A stretch of DNA of 64,000 nucleotides. It comes from Casuarius casuarius. Lineage: Eukaryota; Chordata; Aves; Casuariiformes; Casuariidae. Within the stretch, counting starts at the first letter, position 1; the number at the start of each line of letters is the position of its first letter. The DNA lies in NCBI GenBank assembly GCA_003342895.1, contig PTFA01000042.1, positions 2,472,716 through 2,536,715 of the forward strand. The letters run 5' to 3'. Of the stretch, positions 24,919-37,200 are shown piece after piece. The notes beneath the pieces are model-generated. The model ran no database searches. It was not told where the DNA came from and saw nothing but the letters and a program-made list of their open reading frames with translations. The position numbers and the translations under genes are program-made.

Positions 24919-25261
24919 CTAACACAATCACATTTCAGTTCCATAATCCCCTTTGTCAAGAGACCTTCAGATGAAATGCTTTCTAAAATATTATTTGTGC
25001 TTCTGTGGGTTTTGATCAGTTGAATTTTTCTTGTGAAGCTTTTTGATATTTCACATTGATGGTGGTCAGGGAAAAGCAGATTAAGCTTTCCAAGGTGAAA
25101 GACTATTCATTGCTGATACACTAGTATTTCAGGCTGTGTGCTCACTGCACTTTTTGCCACAAAGGCATATCTTGCATGGCACCAAGAAGACAAAAATACT
25201 GAACTGCAAGTGTCTCTCTGTGTGTATATAAGTACAGAAAATGAAGATGGTGGGGTGTGGG

Positions 25262-25262
25262 G

Positions 25263-25298
<36 letters not shown>

Positions 25299-25326
25299 TT
25301 GAGAGAGAGAGAGAGAAAGAGAAAAA
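25262..25326. repeat. Composite (GT)n-(GA)n microsatellite
   Basis: A short GT tract runs into a long pure purine GA tract interrupted once by 'tt' at about 25299-25300. The plus-strand purine / minus-strand pyrimidine mirror symmetry is the type that can form triplex (H-) DNA. Confidence 0.97.
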
Positions 25327-27249
25327 TTAGGCTCCTTAGGAAGCAGATTCCCAACTGAATGAATAGGATTGGGGAATTTGACTCCCTTAATCTTTTGAAA
25401 ATCCCTGGCTTAATGAAGTGAACATGTATTTTGTATAAATTACATATAAAATACAGGAATATAATTTAGAGTGGTGAATAACCTATCCTGCTATCAGTGG
25501 GTGAACTTCAGAAACAAAATCCTGTACGCAAAGCCTATGGAGCTGCTAAGCTGACAATGCAGTTACCCTGTGAGCACAGGCTTTCCGTAGAAATTTCTGG
25601 TTCTTGGAAGTAAATTCTCAAAATGCACAGAGATTTACTTAAATGGGGCAAAACAGTAACCTATTATTTTCTAGCCTCAAGACTAGTTTGGCTGGCATTT
25701 GGAATCAAAGATGCATGGAAGGGAGTTTGTCCAAACCAGTTGCATCTATGTAGAAACAACTCTGTTTTGCTTATTTAATATTTGCATACGAAACTGGTGT
25801 TTTTCAATGTATAGAAATGTCTGGTTTTCTTATAACTCAAAGTGAGAAAACTTCTTTCCCCTCCTCTCACCTGCCCACAACATTTTTCTTTATCTTTACT
25901 GCTTTCCTCAACAGTAAGAGCATTTTCCTGCAGCTTCATCTAGATAATTGTCTTTCTAAAAGAAGCAAATGTTGGACAAACTGCATTCTGATAAAACTGA
26001 TACCAGCATGGAAGGGAAATCTCCCAAGTCTGAGATGAAGGACTTTGATCTTCTATCAGAAAGGCCATCTGGAAATTATTATTTTGTTGTGCTTTATGGA
26101 GATGAGATTTACATTTTGTTTGCTTCAACTGTTTAGAAAGGAATATTTATACAAGAGTCCTAGCCTTTAAAAAAAGACTACTAAAGTCATTTGCAGAATA
26201 AACTAAATTCTTCTAAAGATTTTCCTTCTGAGTAACATATTCAAATTCAGATATTATTAATATTTAATTTTTTTCTCAGGCAGACTTCCTTAAAAAATAA
26301 ATTCGGTTGACTCATGTTGTTTTAAAAGCAACATCCAATTGGATTCCATGGACATTAGTACAAACAAACATAAAGGCAAAGGCACAAAGCCTACCATATT
26401 CTGAATTACAAAATCATCTCATTGTTACTGTATGGCCAGTGTTTATTACAGATGACAGGGAAACAGATGAGGGAACACAGTCTCCAGGGGTAGCCATTAG
26501 GATAAATACCACATGGACTTTGGCAGAGCAAGCTTTGTAATGGTACGACATTGTGTGTTTCAGTTCTAAAACGGGTATAAATCATTGCCTCCCTCATTTC
26601 AGCATACAACCCCATTGATTGCGGTTCAGGGAGTGCTAGAAGCCCAGTATGTGCACTTGGATTGCTCCGAGCCAGGAATGGGAACTACATAGTTTAGTCT
26701 TCCCGCCACGAAGTCCTTGGTGCCTTCTGCCAAGACTCAGATCAAAGAAGCCAAGGACTTCTCACTATCGTGCCTCTCGCAGGGACTGCGTGAAGCACTG
26801 ACACTGTGGGATGAGCTGCCTTTTGGGACCCTAGGCACTCTACTTCTCTGCCTTCTCGGGTGGGAGGAAACTCCTTTCTGTTCCTCTTTTCTCTGCTTTG
26901 CTGTTGCAGAGAAGCTTTTTCAAACGAGGCGTCATGGCACACGTCCTAAAGTTGGCCACTTCACCAGTATTTATTCTGGTTGTTAGTTTTGCAGCTGAAC
27001 CCCTTTGACTGGAAGTGTTCTACCACCTGCTTTCAAGTGCTCTGCCCTTAGCATTGAAGAGAAGAGGGGAAAAGTCTCCCTCTCTGGAGGGGTCCGCATG
27101 GAAGTGAAGGAGGTGCTGCCACCCAGCCTTATTGTTTGGACCGAAAGAAGAGAACACACCCGCTGTTTTTTCCTGCAACAAACTTTCCTTGCCTGATCGG
27201 GAAGCTCTGTCTGTCTCTGTCACTTTTCTCTTGTTTTTTACCTTGCTAG

Positions 27250-27345
27250 TTCTTCAAGACAGGGGCTGTATTTTTGTCCTGCACCTTGCCCAGCATGTTC
27301 GGGATGCTGGTCCATAAAACAGCCCCAGGTGCCGTAAACGTATGA
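27250..27345 (+). mobile_element. L2/L3-like LINE 3' tail
   Basis: The plus strand reads ttcttcaagacaggggctgt, then gcaccttgcccagcatgttc, then ctggtccataaaac and caggtgccgtaaacg. This follows the sauropsid L2/L3-like tail ('gacagggactgt...gcacctagcacaatggg...ctggtcc...aggtgctac'). The tandem duplication at 27324-27432 starts within its 3' end. Confidence 0.55.
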
Positions 27346-27432
27346 ACAACAGCAAGAAGAAGTAAGAAACAGTAAGCCTAGGTGCCATAAACATATGAAA
27401 AACAGTAAAAAGAAGAAGTAAGAAACAGTAAG
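27324..27432 (+). repeat. Tandem duplication of a 53-56 bp unit
   Basis: Unit 1 (27324-27376) and unit 2 (27377-27432) both run from aggtgcc[g/a]taaac[g/a]tatga to the shared end aagaagtaagaaacagtaag. Unit 2 has a small internal A-rich expansion. The second unit is followed directly by a CAG tract. Confidence 0.9.
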
Positions 27433-27437
27433 AAAAG

Positions 27438-27458
27438 CAGCAGCAGCAGCAGCAGCAG
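27438..27458 (+). repeat. (CAG)7 trinucleotide repeat
   Basis: Seven perfect CAG units lie just after the duplicated unit in intron 6; on the RUNX1 transcript strand this reads CTG. Confidence 0.97.
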
Positions 27459-29027
27459 AAAGGGAAGTGGGACCTTGTCACAGGTTTACCAAACACTGAA
27501 AAGACAAAATCAAAATATGGTCTCCTCTCTTTAGTGTTACTAGAATTACTTTATGCTCTGTCCTGACTAGAAGCTGGATAATGGGTGAAATACATGTCTA
27601 CTAACATCCAGAAAGAGACTACCACCATATCTGACCTTCTCCATTTACAATACTGCTGACCTCTGGGAAACAGTGGCAGACAGCCTGAGACACCCGCATT
27701 ATTAATCTCATAATTCCATCAAGTCTTTGTTCAGTGCAAGTTCTAACTGCCAATCAATTTTACTTCTTGTTACCTGTATTCCCAATCCCTATATTTGCTA
27801 TTAGGTATCAAAGACTGGCTTTTTGAGATCAACTACTTTACAAGTCTATTCCATGATGTTAATATAGCATATTATATTTTATACACGTATTTAAGCAGGT
27901 TTTGCTGAACAACCTCAAGCATCACTTTCGTAGTTGTTTAATAGCAAGTGGAGAAACGTATCACTGAAGTAGCATTTTTATGGCACCGTTTCAGTATCAA
28001 GAGGCTGACTCGGCCCCCACTACAGGGCAGGTTTGCACTTCCAGCAGCTTCAGTAAGACCTGGATTAGGGGCCTCAAATACTATTATATTTTCATGATAT
28101 CTGGTTTTCTTTAGCTTTCAGTTTACCCCAAATTAGACTGGAACAGTTTCAAATTTGCCACAGAACTAGGCTATTCAAGAAAGGCAACTAATTCTTTCCA
28201 AATCCATTCTTCTCATCTGTTTCCTTCTTTCAAAATAAGAAATACATTTCTCAGAAGTTAGTAGCTTGGCATGGGGAACTGAATGTGTTGGTTTGTGTGG
28301 CTGAAGTGAATTTGGTGAAAATATGCTGAAAATAAATGGGAGTTGCTTCCCAACTCAGAATATCTCTGAAGAGATTTGCAGGGAGAGCTGCTTCAACAAA
28401 GGGAAATAACAGGGCTTTGGGCCCACGCCATTTTATAGCCAAACAGGATTCCAGAATCATTTAAAAGGAGATCAAAATAGCACGAAACCAAGGAAGTCGC
28501 TCCAGTTGGTGATCTGTGCCCAGTTCTCCTGGTATTTCTCCCATTAGCAAGTACTTTCCATTTCTGCTTTTTATGGTGTGAGAAAATATATTTAAAACAT
28601 GAAAACAGTTATTAATTGCAATAAAACACTCCAGGGCGAGAATTATGGTGCAATAATTCACACCTTGTTGTGTAGTCACTAGCTCTCGGCCTCTAGCCTC
28701 ATGCCTAACAAGCTATTAAGCAAAAAGTATTGAACCATCTTTCGTGCCTCGTCATGTTTTACTGCTATGAAAAGGTTGTGTTCGGCTTGTCTTAAAAAGT
28801 TGTAATTACGCTGTACAAATGTTGCATAATGTTTAATAGTTTAATGGAACAAGCTTCAGCAAGAGGCTCTGCGAAAAGGCCAGTCTCCCCCTTTCACGGT
28901 GCGTCTTGTGGTCCTAGTTAGCATTTTTCCACTGGTCTTCACGGTGGAAAAATTAAAGCACAACCTGAAGAAGGTGGGCGTCTGCTGGTTGTGCCTTTCG
29001 TTTAGAGATGTCACTGTCAGCTTTTCA

Positions 29028-29042
29028 TCAGTAGGTGGCAGT
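29028..29042 (+). promoter_or_regulatory. Strong CTCF-like motif in RUNX1 intron 6
   Basis: TCAGTAGGTGGCAGT fits 14 of 15 positions of the CTCF core consensus CCASYAGRKGGCRSY. It sits at the left edge of a GC-rich, CpG-containing block (to about 29265). Binding is inferred from the motif only. Confidence 0.45.
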
Positions 29043-29265
29043 GGAGCCCTTGCACAACCTCGTCGTTGGTACCTACTGCAGGGAGCGCTGCTTGGCTCGG
29101 CGGCCGGTGCAACCCCCGCGCCCTGCCAGGGCCGTGGGCAGGGCCCAGCGCTGCGTGACCACAACTGCGGTTGCGGAGAGCACGGTGGCAAGGCTGGCTT
29201 TGAGACCCGGGGGAAATGCCGTGTTGCGCACGAATTGTCCCAGGGCTGTTGCAGCCCTTAAGACG
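29040..29265. promoter_or_regulatory. GC- and CpG-rich block in RUNX1 intron 6
   Basis: The block stands out from AT-rich intron, with words such as ggctcggcggccggtgc and gggagcgctgcttgg. It includes TGCGGT at 29166-29171, matching the RUNX site consensus TGYGGT. An enhancer or boundary role is a hypothesis. Confidence 0.35.
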
Positions 29266-32200
29266 ACCTCTGCAATGCCTGTTAGTCATTCCCACCCCAG
29301 ATGCCTCCAAAGCTGTTTAAATCCAGCTCTGCATAGCAATTACATAAAAGTAGCATCTTCCTTACGAGCAGTTCTGGCCCCAATGAGTATCCCAGAGTAC
29401 AGATGCATAGGAGAGATGTATGCGCCCAGCCAGAAAAACACCCTTGCTCAGCAGAAGTAGCACGGCTAAGCGGGGCGAACAAACACCTGCCAGGCAATGG
29501 AGTTATCCTAATGTGACACAGGACCTATTTCGGCTCCAAAAGTTGTTATTGACAGCAAAGTGACACAAAAAGAGAACTCTATTTATGCAGAGAACACGTG
29601 ATGAACGGATAAAGCCATCAGTCAAAAAAACCAGCATATCTCCTGAGCCTTGCACAGAGCACCCTTTTGTCTGCAAAACCGATCCTGAGCACACAGGACA
29701 CAGAAGTCACTGATATGTAATAAACATGAAGTCCTGGGATGCTATTTCTACGTGATTCTTTTTCAGAGGAGACACACGCTTTGAGACCTAAAATATTATA
29801 TCCCTTTCCCCCCAAAAGAAAACACACTAAACAAATGCTGTCAGGCACTCAGCAGGTATAAATCAGCATGTTTCAGTGGGGCTGTAGTGACTCATAATGC
29901 CAGGTCAGGATGTGGCTTGAAAATGTTTGTTTCTATCACCCTATCATTTCTATATATTATTAAATATTATTTCTATATAATAAATAATAATAATCTATGG
30001 CTATCTGAAAGAAATTCCCCACAAGATACTATACCCTAATCACAAAATGTTTCTTTTTAGCCATGTTAAAAGCTTTAAGCTTCAAATTCAGATCAGATGG
30101 CAGGTCCCACTGCACGTATGAGACAAAAGGAAGTGTGCTTAATGATTATGTGGATGTGCCTGCCTTGTGCTGGACTGGGTCCCATACACCTTTGAGTCTG
30201 ATTTATGCCCTGAGAGTTCAGCAAGAGACAGCTTTCAATGTGTCACTGCAGGTCAGACACGGCTGCCTGAGAGTAGCCAAGAGGCGCAGCGTAGCCAAAT
30301 CTCAGTATGATACAGCATGTTCCTGGAAGCTCCAGAAAGGAGCAGCAGGATGTGAGTCAGGGCGTTGTGGTGCGAGTCAGCATTGAGGCTGAGCCGGCCG
30401 TGGTCTGAGACGGAGCAGGTATCCCTCTGACTCAGCCCACGTTTCCACTTTCCTCTTCCAGCTGAACTGCAGCTCCAAACGTACTGCCTGGAAGCTGCGT
30501 CTCATTCCTCTCCCCTCCACCTCAGAAATGATACCTGCCTAGCTGAAAATACAGTTATCTTGACACACGACCTTCTCCAAGTGATTTTACAAAGCCAGAG
30601 TCAGGAGAGAAAAGGGAGTCAGCCCTCAGTACCGAGCAGTTAATTAGCCACTATCTGTATCAGTGAAAATCCCATCATCCTTGGCATAGTGCGATGAAGA
30701 CGAATTGTGAAATAGCTGCTGCTGTTGCCAGACATTTTTCTCAAGTTGCAAAAATTTCTGTCAGTCATACGCAACAACCCCCAAAAGTCGCACGGCATCG
30801 AGCTTTCCAATTCCTCCACCAACCTGGCAAGCACTTTAAAGGCAGCAACTGGCACAAGAGATGGGGNGAATGAAAGCTGGGATTAGTTTGTTGGTGTCAA
30901 ACACAGAGGCAGATAAGGAAGGACTAGGAGCTTTAACTGCTTCGGAAGGCTTTTTTTGACTCTGGGATTTGGTTCCTCCTCCCTCCCCCCCACTGTCTGA
31001 TTTGCTAATCTTTCTGAAGGGAAACTGTTCTTATGTGTGACTTTCCCTTCCTCTGAGTGTGAGGCAGGAACGGTCTTGATCAGACTTGTTCATTCAGAGA
31101 GGTATCTTGCTTAATAGGGGAAATGGACTGTGAGCACAGCAAGATTTTGGGTAGTTTTGTGCTCAGGAGAAAGATGCAGCCTGCCTGCAAACTTCTCTTA
31201 GTTCTTTTCTCTCCCTTTCCCTCTCTTACAACATTGTTCACACGCCTGTCTCTCTCCTCTGCCTCGTCTTCTCACTTGCTTGCTTTTACTCCTCCCTAGC
31301 CCCCAAAGTTTCAGGTGAAGGTACAAGAACCACAAGGGGCAGTGACATGGTCCTGCATGACTGCGACCTGCTCTGTCCCTGAGGCAGTGCATCCAAAATG
31401 ACTCAGTCTCCCTTCCTCACCCCAGACCCAGCAAATCCTCAGCCTAATGCAGCACCGTGAAAAGGTGTATCATCTCCCAGCAGCTGAAAGAATTAGTCAG
31501 TAGCTTGAATAAGGGGGACTTTCCAAAGGACAAGTTCATCGCTGGCAGCAGCGGCAGCAGCCGCCGCTGCACAAGGCTGGTATTCTCATACCTCTCAGCT
31601 CTGGAACATGAGGAGCTGGAAAATTACAGAGCAAACTGTAAAATTCCACCAGCAGCTCTGTCACCCTGCAGGGTGGTTTCCCCCCGCGTGCCGGGCTGGG
31701 GAAACCACTGTCGCACCACGGAGCCACCTCCCCATGCAACAGCTGGGAGACAGGCAGCTTTTGCAGAGGTGGGTGCAAGTGCTGATTTGTCTCGAGGGAA
31801 AGCTTTTCAGAGCCTTGAAATTTCCACTAGAAATGTAAAGGGACTGCGCCTTCACTCCTCTCCGTGGCCTTGAAAAGCCTCTTCTAGATTGCTAACAGGT
31901 GACAGGACTTATTTTGGTTGAGAATGACAGTGACAGATATGTCACCTATCCAGAAATTTTTAAGTTACAGGGGGAGGGGAAAACAATAAACAAACCCCAA
32001 GCTATTCTCTGGAGGAGAGACCTTTGGCAGAGATATCCTGCCTCAACGTTTACTTTCACTTTATTTCAATATTTTTGTGGTTTTGTGGAGCATTACAAAG
32101 GCTAGATAAGTTCTAGAGGCATTTAAGCCTCTATAAAATCTCCTGTGGGATATAAGAATGAAAGAATTTCTGCACAACTGAGGCATCAGACTCGTGAGAA

Positions 32201-34139
32201 TAAAGGAGAAAAATATGAGCCTCAAGCAGAAACCTTTCAAAAAAAAGTTGTTAATGCTGTTTGCTCTCACGGCTGTGCTTAATGTTGACGCAGAACTTCC
32301 CAAAATATGCTAGGTGCTGCACAGACATACGGGAAGGTACTAGTCCCTGAAGAGGCATAAACATATAGTAAAAAAGACTATGAAAAAACACGAAGAAGAG
32401 TGGTGTGATNAGACGCTGGGATGCCGAGTGCCAATTTTACTGTTCGCTCCCCTTTGTATTCGTTTTCTATGCATAATCTACCCCCGGCTGGTCTTCCGTG
32501 TGGCCCTTATTAGTAAGTTAGCTCATTTCTTTTAACCACTGTACTAGAAAGGGTCTTGCAGAAGAAAATGGTGCAAATCTGTCAGCGCCTTTGAGCATAT
32601 CAATCCTCCAGTTCTGAATGTAGTGAAAGACTGCAAGTTTTATATGAACATTTTCAGCCAGCTTTTCTTTAGAAATAGATGGCAGGGAAGGGAGAACACC
32701 AAATGAATGCATCCTAATAGTTTGTTTGAATTTCTCTCACTCTTCATGTCCATGTCAAGAAAGTAAGTTCTCTAATGATATTAATATGCCTGGAAATGAT
32801 ACCAAAGGCAGCAGAGGAAAGCACCTGTTCTAGCTGTGTATATTTTGGGCATAGGAGGAAGGGGAAGGAGGGAGAGAAATGTATATTCCTTCAAGTTTAA
32901 GGCTGCCTTAATGAACTGCCTAAACTAAAAGAACTGCCTGTACACTACGTGCAGTAAAGAAACAAAATGAGGCATTTTAGCAATGGTAACTGGCTGGGGG
33001 CAGGAGGTCCCCTAAAATGCTACTCAAGTCTCATTGCTAACTTGGTGCCACAATCAGGAAGCACAGACAGCTCCAAACTCTGACCTGTGAAAACTCTGAT
33101 TTCACAATCGACATAGGTGCTGTCCTAGCAGGTTAGTACATAAGCTGCTCAAATGAAATATAAACCATCTCTCCTCCTGAGTAAGCACACTCCTTCTGGG
33201 CTGGCGTCACTGTTGCTTTGAAGAGCATGATGGCATTATGGGCAAACTGCAAAGTCTCACAGTGCCAGTGACACACAGAAGTTGGAAAGCTGAGTTTTGC
33301 AANTTGAGGATGCATTGTTCTTTGTCTGCCGAGGTATGACTCACCCTGGAGAGCAGCATTTATTTATTCAAGAGGGAGACTCCATTCCACCNCCCTGTCC
33401 TCCTCTTCTCTCCCTCCCCACATCAACGAGGAATGAAATAAAAGAATTCAACCTTGACCTTCCACTCTTTTGGCTCCCCTGTAAAAGACATTCAGGCAGA
33501 CTCGATGCCGCGGCAGTGTTTTTCCCTATCTCTAAACGTACTGCAAAAGCACAAGCTGAAACAGTGAGGAAATCAGGGACAGATACCAGCGGTGAGCAGA
33601 CTCTGCACCCTTCGTCCCGCTGTGTCTAGTCTGGGAGATCGTGCGACACTGAGAGCCCCATGACACAGACTGAAGGAGCGGGAAGGTGTAAGGGTGACAG
33701 TACAGACATCTGTGTGCATGCGCACACACTTGCCTATTTGCTGCATGGCACAGCAGTTTCTCTTTGGCTTTAGAGGTACTAGGGAGAAAGCAGGTTGCTG
33801 GGCTGCTGCTGGGAGGGTGTATGATTTGCAGCGACCTGGTTAGGGAGTAGTGGATAGGAGCTATGGGAAGAGCTACTGCTCCCTTAAGTGGCTGGATAAA
33901 TCCACACCTAGAAATCATATCTCTCTGAACCTGGAGAGGGATAACATGAGGCCTATGGCGGCTCTCTCTGACCTGGTGCCACAGTCCTTGTGACAAACCT
34001 TATCAAACAACTGACAAGCTATATTCCTGATGCACCTCTCTGCTCCCTAGCTTCTCCCATCAGCTGGTTTAGGCCCCTGGCTACTGCCTCTCCTCTTTGC
34101 CTTTCCCTGAACCATGGTAGTACGCAAGCACCTCCCGAC

Positions 34140-34290
34140 TGTTAATTATTTGATCTCCACGCTGCCCCATGAGGAAGGGTATTATTACAATCCTCAGTTT
34201 AACAGATGGAGAACTGAAGCATGCAGAAAGCAAAGCTCCAGTTCAGCAGAGCACTCATGGTGCAGATTTCAGTGCCTGGCTGACTCAGAG
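34140..34290 (-). mobile_element. MIR-like SINE fragment
   Basis: The plus strand has gaagggtattattacaatcc, then tcagtttaacagatggagaa and ctgaagcatgcagaaagc, matching the antisense MIR layout ('tattattatccccattttacagatggggaaactgaggca'). It is old and diverged. Confidence 0.55.
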
Positions 34291-37200
34291 CATGTGTGAA
34301 ATACCTGATGTCACCCTGAGAGGGAAAGTTCACCTGTAACAACAGCTTGGGGGAGACGTATCCACTTTGTCCTAGTTAGCTCACATCCTGAAAGTAGTCT
34401 ACCTGTGGCAGCCCAGAGCTCAGATAGGTGCAATGCTCACCTCAGAGGCAGGTCACCTGGCCCATCTCACTACCCTGCTGCTGGTACCTGAAAGAGCTGG
34501 TTTCAGCCTACCTTGGACAGGCATATCATGCCCTGGAAATGCAGACACAGAACTAGGGTGCCAATTGTGTACGAAATGTAATGTTGTCTCCTGGTGTCCT
34601 GACTCTTGGAGGAGGATTTATCCCACCTGAGAGACCTACAGTGTAGTTATCTACCTCTGAGCTAATTGTCTAGACTTCATTTATTGCCAACAGGGTACAA
34701 CAGACACTTGTGGAGTGCAAGTCGTTTCCTCCTAAGGGAGACATCTGAAACAAGCCAGGTGAATCACACCCAGTGAACACCTATTTCTCTCCCCAATCAC
34801 AAAGAACCTAGATGACTACATCCACTGGAGATGCATAAGGTGAAATGAATCCCATCCTGTCTACACCTCCAAAGTTTCTCTTTTATGGAGCAGAGAGAGA
34901 CGAAAGGAATTGGCAAGATATCTCCTAGGCCAAGACCTGGAAGTCACATTGCACTCCGTAGGACAATATCTCCATGCCTTTGGGCTAGGCCTGATCCTTC
35001 CAGTCCTGGGAAGGCATTGCTGATACCATAGTGCCCAGCTCTTGAGCCACTGTGTTAGCAGGACTCTGCCGTAGGGAGCCTGTGTTCAAAAAGGCAGTCA
35101 TGGGTTCATGTCACAGTGAAACAGTTTCCTAGCTTCGTGCCTATGTTTCAGGGCAATTAAATATGAGGTTGAAATTCCTTAGATGAATTATTCCCACTGG
35201 AAAACAAGTAGCAGAGTTGAATGCGGAAGTCACTACGGTCTACTGGGAAACAAAGTGATAAAGGAATGACTACGACATGGCCTCAGGTGTCTTAAAGGTT
35301 GCTCCTGATGATGTGAACTAATTACACCATATTAAACTTCTTTAGCCTACAGATAAACAGTGTCCCCATCAATCTCTTCTTTTTTATTTTCAGTGCTACC
35401 CTCCCAATTTTCCACATGAAAGTAGTATAAGAAAAAATTTACTCTCTGGAGTTTACACTCATTTTATCCACCACGAAACACTGACCTTGATGTGAACTAA
35501 TTAGGATTGCAATAGATTATTAACACAAGTTGGTAAGGTGGTGTTTTGTCAGTATAAAAGGGGCCTTTGAAGATAACAGCCATTTGCACTTTCATGATCT
35601 CATCCCAAGTGCTCAGAAGAAAGCCTATAAACTAATAAAGTGGAATTCATCTAGGGGCATTCCACGTACGCAGCAGAGTATCACCCTCCAAATGCTTATT
35701 CTGGATGGCAAATGAAATCTGCTTGGATTCTTTTAAATTCCAACACAAATCAGGATTAAAACAACTTTTGGTAATAAGCAGATCTCTGATGATCTAAAGA
35801 CACACTAGTTCATTTTATTGACTTACAGAAAGTAAGTGACATATCAAATGCAACCTTCATACTTCAGCAACTGAGGTCACCTTGAGAAAAATGATACTGA
35901 GCCCAGTGGTATGAAACCTCTCTCCAGAGTGCAGCTTTGATTTACAAGGTGAAGTAAGGTCTTCTCCATGTGAACATATATTTGTAAAATGAGTTAGATT
36001 TAGAATGATGCATAGATTTTTTTAGAAAAGTAGATAACTAAAAAACTGTTGCTCATTACAATACTAAACAAAAACAGACTTATTGAAAAGAATATTAAAT
36101 AATCTTCTCTTCTAAACCACCAAGTTGGTTTTGAGGAGGTCTGCAAAACTGCATGTGGAAAATGAGTTAAGCCCAGAAGTATGTGCTGAAAGCCCCAACT
36201 CACTGGACTGTCAGGGGCATTCAATCCAGAACTACATTTAAAATACCTTTTAAGAAATGCTTTCCTTCCTTTATGAAATCCCTTGGTACTTCCTGTTTAG
36301 CTAAGGAATGCGCCTTCCTGTAACGCTGTGGCCACCACAAATCCCACGTAACCTACAGCACCAGAGGATGGCAGAAGGACATCTCTGTGAGTCTCCAGTG
36401 AATCAGAAAAGGCTGGAGGATTACACTGAGAGGAGGAAGGTAAGTAAAGACTTATCTTCCTGTTCAACTCTTCTCCACAGTCATAGGAGCAGGAGTGCTC
36501 AGGATGTACACTAGTTTCAGCCCAGTTTGAATGTTAGCTCTGCTGGCCACATTTACATGCTGTATCAGCTGATTTCAGAGCAGACCTAATCTAGATCTGA
36601 AGGGCAAAAGACACAGGCAGCAGGAACTCTGAAGTTAAAAGTATTTCTCCCTCCAGAGTTGCTGTAGATGCCAACCACAAGTTCAGCGAATGAGCGCACA
36701 CAGAAGTGGTGCCAGACTGAAGCCACTTGGCAGTGCTGCCAAAGCAAGGTGCCGAAACTGAGACCCCTGAAAAAGCAGGCACTGGGCTTCAGACGTGCAG
36801 GGTGCTCTCACCAGCATCCCAGGCACTCGCTGCCCATTGGGGCACTCGGGTAAAGGTCTGCCCCGAGCAGGGCGCGTATCCCTGCGCCACCCAGGAGGGC
36901 TCTTCTGCCCCCAGAGGCAGAGCCAGGGGTGCCCCGAGGAACGTGGGGGAGCCTCTGCGACACTGCCCCTGTGCTCATGGCCACAGAGCTCCCTGCCCCT
37001 GCTTCCACTCGTCCTCTGCAGGGCCCAGGCTGCTCAGAAACATGCACGGCGGCCCCTAACTTTAGGTCCCCACCTTTAAGAAACAACTCATGGTTACTTC
37101 TGGTTTGTGCGCTACCAAAATGGATGGAGTAAGCAGTAACATCATTAAAGGAAAACTGCAATCCAATATATAGGAAAAAGTGCCAACACATGTCAAATGC

